Shown piece by piece: positions 28,505-31,061 of a stretch of DNA of 31,061 bases (position 1 is its first letter; each line of letters starts with the position of its first letter). The notes under the pieces were generated by a model. It made no database searches and had not been told where the DNA came from. It worked only from the letters and a program-made list of their open reading frames with translations. Source of the DNA: a virus; the IMG/VR virus record IMGVR_UViG_3300008216_000049, positions 1 through 31,061 of that record. The stretch is one strand, 5' to 3'. Both the position numbers and the translations under genes were made by a program.

Positions 28505-28740
28505 ACACCGCCGAAAGGATCGAGGCGTCGTGGATACACCTGCGACGAGTCCTCGATCTGACAGATAGCGCCCAGACGCTAGTGACCGAGCATCTCCGAG
28601 AGGCCGCGCACATCGGCCGACTGGAAGGATACCGAAACGGATTCGCCAAGGCCGATGCGCTGTCGTGCTCGGCGTGCGGATTCACAATGACGAAGGGAAC
28701 CGACGATGAGCATCGACGAGACCGCGTGGACCTGGGTTGA
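28501..28740 (+). CDS. Small helical protein with a Cys pair
   Basis: A 79-aa protein, ATG overlapping the repressor stop by 4 bases. It appears helical in its first 50 residues (WIHLRRVLDLTDSAQTLV, REAAHIGRLEGYRNGFAKAD) and then has a CSACGF knuckle-like pair. A single Cys pair could bind metal only as a dimer. The last part overlaps the following gene by 35 bases. No family is recognised. Confidence 0.55.
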   Translation: MNTAERIEASWIHLRRVLDLTDSAQTLVTEHLREAAHIGRLEGYRNGFAKADALSCSACGFTMTKGTDDEHRRDRVDLG

Positions 28741-28879
28741 CGACCTAGCACAAGACTCCGAAGACCTGGACAGCCTGTCCGACGATAGCCCGGCGGAGCC
28801 GGACACGACGACGACTGCCGCCCCTTGGTGGTGGACCGAAGGGGATCGCCTTGGTATCGACGAAGGGACAACGGCATGA
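28706..28879 (+). CDS. Acidic 57-aa protein
   Basis: ATG 28706 with AAGGG 8 bases upstream, ending in an ATGA-type overlap with the exonuclease gene. The protein is strongly acidic (WVDDLAQDSEDLDSLSDD), with a Thr run and a PWWW motif near residue 40. Acidic aromatic microproteins can mimic DNA, but that is speculation. The gene exists by ribosome site and tight coupling. Confidence 0.55.
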   Translation: MSIDETAWTWVDDLAQDSEDLDSLSDDSPAEPDTTTTAAPWWWTEGDRLGIDEGTTA

Positions 28880-29616
28880 GCCTCACCGCAGCCTATACCA
28901 AAGGCAGGCACCCGACCGTTGCTCTCGACATCGAGACCGGACCCGACCCGGATGCCCTCGAGTGGCTACTCGCTGATCCGCCAGCCTTCAGCCCGCCCAA
29001 GCATTACAAGGATCCGCAGAAGATAGCCGACCACGTGGCGGCGAAGCGGGACGAATGGCTGCGGAAGACCAAGGCCGAGGCGTCGCTTGACCCGCTGACC
29101 GGCATGGTCGTCTCGATCGCATTCGCACAGTCCGGCGGGAGTCACGCCATGGCGACGACGATCAGCGATTCGGGGAGCGAGCGCTTGCTGATCCAGTCCG
29201 CATTCGAGGTGCTCTCAGACATTCGCTGCGTCGTGACCTTCAACGGCACCGAGTTCGATCTCCCATTCCTGCTCATCCGAGCCGCCAGGTACGGGATCAC
29301 GCTGCCGCATTGGATCAAAGACGGCATGCGGCGATACAGCACGATCCCGCATTGCGATGTCCGCGGCGTCCTGTCCGCCTGGAATCCGAGGCGTAGGGGC
29401 ACGCTCGCCGTCTGGTATCGGCACCTGTTCGGAGAGGTCCCGCCCGTCGTGGAATACGAGGGCGAAGAGGTCAACGGCGCCATGGTTGCGAGGTTGATCG
29501 CAGAACAGGCATGGGACGTCCTGGCCGAGTACAACGCCGCCGACGCCGGGGCAACGCTGCGGATCTATTCACGACTGGACGAGATTGGCGCAATCAAAGC
29601 GAGGGAGCAACGATGA
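28876..29616 (+). CDS. 3'-5' exonuclease, DnaQ/PolB-type
   Basis: A 246-aa protein; ATG 28876 overlaps the previous stop, with AAGGG 8 bases upstream. Motif ExoI is ALDIETGP (Asp18, Glu20), ExoII is FNGTEFDLPFL (Asn123, Asp128), and ExoIII is YNAAD (Tyr219, Asp223), the YxxxD form of family-B-type proofreading domains (DNA_pol_B_exo2-like). No polymerase domain is attached. It hydrolyses DNA from 3' ends and likely serves phage replication or recombination with the adjacent genes. Length fits standalone members. Confidence 0.85.
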   Translation: MSLTAAYTKGRHPTVALDIETGPDPDALEWLLADPPAFSPPKHYKDPQKIADHVAAKRDEWLRKTKAEASLDPLTGMVVSIAFAQSGGSHAMATTISDSGSERLLIQSAFEVLSDIRCVVTFNGTEFDLPFLLIRAARYGITLPHWIKDGMRRYSTIPHCDVRGVLSAWNPRRRGTLAVWYRHLFGEVPPVVEYEGEEVNGAMVARLIAEQAWDVLAEYNAADAGATLRIYSRLDEIGAIKAREQR

Positions 29617-30464
29617 GCAACAAATTCGCAATGACTGACTACGTGGACGTTGCCACCCGCCTCGTCGAGTTCAGAGAGAAGCACCCTGAGGGATCACTTC
29701 AGCCCGCCATCCTCGACGCCCCGTATGTCATCGAGATAATCGGAGACTTGACGTTCGTCGTCTACACCGCCGCCGCATACCGGACGCCGGATGACCCGAG
29801 ACCTGGGATCGGTTGCGCGTGGGAACCGTTCCCCGGCCGCACGCCCTACACCAAGAATAGCGAACTCATGAACGCCGAGACCTCGGCATGGGGAAGGGCG
29901 ATCCTTGCCGTCCTCGCCGCCGACGCCCGCAAAGGGATCGCCTCGGCCGAAGAGGTCCGCAACCGGGCCGCAGAGCCTACGAGTGCCCCGAGAGCCCGCC
30001 CGCAGGGCAATAGGCGTCCTGCGCCGCAGGATGCCCCCAACGGAGACCCGAGGCCAAGCCCCCCATGCGACAAGTGCGGAGGATCTTCCGAGCCCAATCC
30101 GGCCCATGCCAAGAACGACCGAGCACCAGAGTTTCGATGCACCGGATCGTGTGAAGACGTGCTGTCAGACGGTCGCGCCTTCCGACACGGGATCAGTTAT
30201 GCCACGGAAGGCCAGATCAGGGCATCGGGCGCCGCACTCGGAGAATGGGCAACGGAGGTCGTGGACGCAGGGGAATCGGCCACGACGAAGGAGGCACTTG
30301 AGGACAAGATCCGCCCCGTGCTGATCAACGTGCTCGGCCTGCCGGAAACTCGCCGCGCCTGGTCACGGGCGCACGCTTCCAAACTGCTCGACGCATGGGA
30401 TGGAGACCGGGCCGGTATGATCAAGTGCGCGCTCGACGGCGGCACAGATGACATCACATGGTGA
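29613..30464 (+). CDS. Putative recombination/ssDNA-binding protein with Cys-pair insertion
   Basis: A 283-aa protein, ATG in an ATGA overlap. Residues 8-118 (DYVDVATRLVEFREKHPEG, GIGCAWEPFPGRTPYTKNSE, LMNAETSAWGRAILAVLA) follow a pattern seen in phage proteins near exonucleases and resolvases and resemble ERF/Rad52-type annealing proteins, for which NAETSAWGRA would match their conserved helix. A Pro/Arg-rich linker follows (residues 121-150), then Cys152/155 and Cys176/180, which could bind zinc. The C-terminal 90 residues are helical. The annealing role is an inference from neighbours. Confidence 0.6.
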   Translation: MSNKFAMTDYVDVATRLVEFREKHPEGSLQPAILDAPYVIEIIGDLTFVVYTAAAYRTPDDPRPGIGCAWEPFPGRTPYTKNSELMNAETSAWGRAILAVLAADARKGIASAEEVRNRAAEPTSAPRARPQGNRRPAPQDAPNGDPRPSPPCDKCGGSSEPNPAHAKNDRAPEFRCTGSCEDVLSDGRAFRHGISYATEGQIRASGAALGEWATEVVDAGESATTKEALEDKIRPVLINVLGLPETRRAWSRAHASKLLDAWDGDRAGMIKCALDGGTDDITW

Positions 30465-31030
30465 ATAGGCCGCCCACGATCCTCGCAATCGATCCCGGCT
30501 TTGCCTCGCTGGGCTACAGCGTGATCGATGTCGGTGGAGACGTGCGAGAGTTGGGAGTGCTGCGGACGAGGCCGAGCCCCAAAAAGCGGCGAGTACGATC
30601 GGTTGACGACTCGGAGCGCAGGCTGAAAGAACTATTTGAGGCCCTCGATCAGATCCTCCAGTCGCACGATCCGGCCCTCGTCTGTCTTGAGGCTTTCAGC
30701 GCTCCGCGTCATGCGTCAGTCGCCGCGAAAATCGCCTTGGTCTATGGAATGCTGCTCACGATGGCCCACCATCGGCAGATCCCGATCCGATCCGTCACGC
30801 CGCAGGAGGTGAAGCGGGCTGTCTGTGGCGTTCGGAACGCATCGAAAGAGGCCATCGCGGCAGCCCTGATCCGCCAGTATGGACCCTGCGCCCGAGCTTG
30901 GGATCGTGGCCTCGAACGAACGGGCGGATTCCCCGATGGGTGCCTTGTGCATGGCTGGGATGCGCTCGGCGTCGCCCATGCGTGCCACGGTGACGAGTTG
31001 GTGCAGACTTTGCGGAGACAGAGCAGATGA
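30458..31030 (+). CDS. RuvC-like Holliday junction resolvase
   Basis: A 190-aa protein; ATG 30458 overlaps the previous stop by 7 bases, a GTG at 30461 being the alternative. The RNase H-like fold of RuvC is visible: AIDPGFASLGYSVID with Asp12, VCLEAF with Glu78, VTPQEVKRAVCG and SKEAI typical of the middle, and HGWDALGVAHAC with His165 and Asp168. It cuts four-way junctions at branch points, preparing concatemers for packaging. Length equals cellular RuvC. It belongs with the exonuclease and recombination-like genes upstream. Confidence 0.85.
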   Translation: MVNRPPTILAIDPGFASLGYSVIDVGGDVRELGVLRTRPSPKKRRVRSVDDSERRLKELFEALDQILQSHDPALVCLEAFSAPRHASVAAKIALVYGMLLTMAHHRQIPIRSVTPQEVKRAVCGVRNASKEAIAAALIRQYGPCARAWDRGLERTGGFPDGCLVHGWDALGVAHACHGDELVQTLRRQSR

Positions 31031-31061
31031 CCATCGGCATCATGATCCGCCACCTTGCCGA
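31027..31061 (+). CDS. Start of the next early gene (partial)
   Basis: ATG 31027 overlaps the resolvase stop (ATGA) and 11 codons are seen before the window ends (MTIGIMIRHLA). Too short for a function. Confidence 0.4.
   Translation, partial: MTIGIMIRHLA

Overview
The window is about 31 kb of a GC-rich, tightly packed genome of a tailed double-stranded DNA bacteriophage (or prophage). The evidence is a complete head and tail cluster in canonical order, read on the minus strand from about 26.1 kb leftward: terminase small subunit, ParB-methyltransferase, terminase large subunit, portal, protease/scaffold, decoration protein, major capsid, connectors, tail tube, frameshifted tail chaperones, tape measure, tail tip and distal proteins. 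No contractile sheath or baseplate gene is seen and the tape measure is 653 aa, so the particle is probably siphovirus-like. The head genes resemble the Mu group (DUF935-type portal, MuF, Mu gpI-type protease, Mu gpG-like morphogenesis protein) joined to a long non-contractile tail module. The host cannot be named from this sequence. A lipobox protein, strong Shine-Dalgarno sites and TTGACA/TANNNT promoters indicate a bacterium. No tRNA, CRISPR array, integrase, lysin or insertion sequence was found.

Layout. (1) 1-26107, minus strand: a late operon of more than 30 genes, nearly all overlapping by 1-4 bases or separated by under 50. The left end (1-4018) holds distal-tail or host-contact candidates, three of which begin with a hydrophobic leader. 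4025-9465 is tail tip and tape measure, 9477-13198 is chaperones, tube and connectors, 13214-20202 is the head, and 20299-22337 is small regulators and a lipoprotein. 22346-26107 is packaging, with a methyltransferase between the two terminase genes. (2) 26108-27009: a small control island with a hairpin-rich non-coding stretch beside the terminase gene, a 68-aa gene on minus and an 82-aa gene on plus. The two genes diverge from a region carrying two identical 11-bp palindromes, one of them inside a good promoter. (3) 27010-27966, minus: a replication-initiator-like protein whose gene contains an iteron-like repeat cluster, a candidate origin arranged as in lambda O. (4) 27967-28249: a divergent regulatory region. 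(5) 28250-31061, plus: an early operon of XRE repressor-like protein, two small proteins, DnaQ/PolB-type exonuclease, a recombination or ssDNA-binding-like protein with Cys pairs, a RuvC-like resolvase, and the start of one further gene.

How it works together: the plus-strand operon and the initiator gene would replicate and recombine the DNA. RuvC-like resolvase and terminase prepare it for packaging, and the long minus operon builds the virion. Expression of the late operon appears tuned by translational coupling, a canonical -1 slippery site in the tail chaperones, an RNA hairpin after the tail tube gene and a nested scaffold start inside the protease gene. No stretch over 300 bases lacks a gene; the longest gap is 283 bases (27967-28249).
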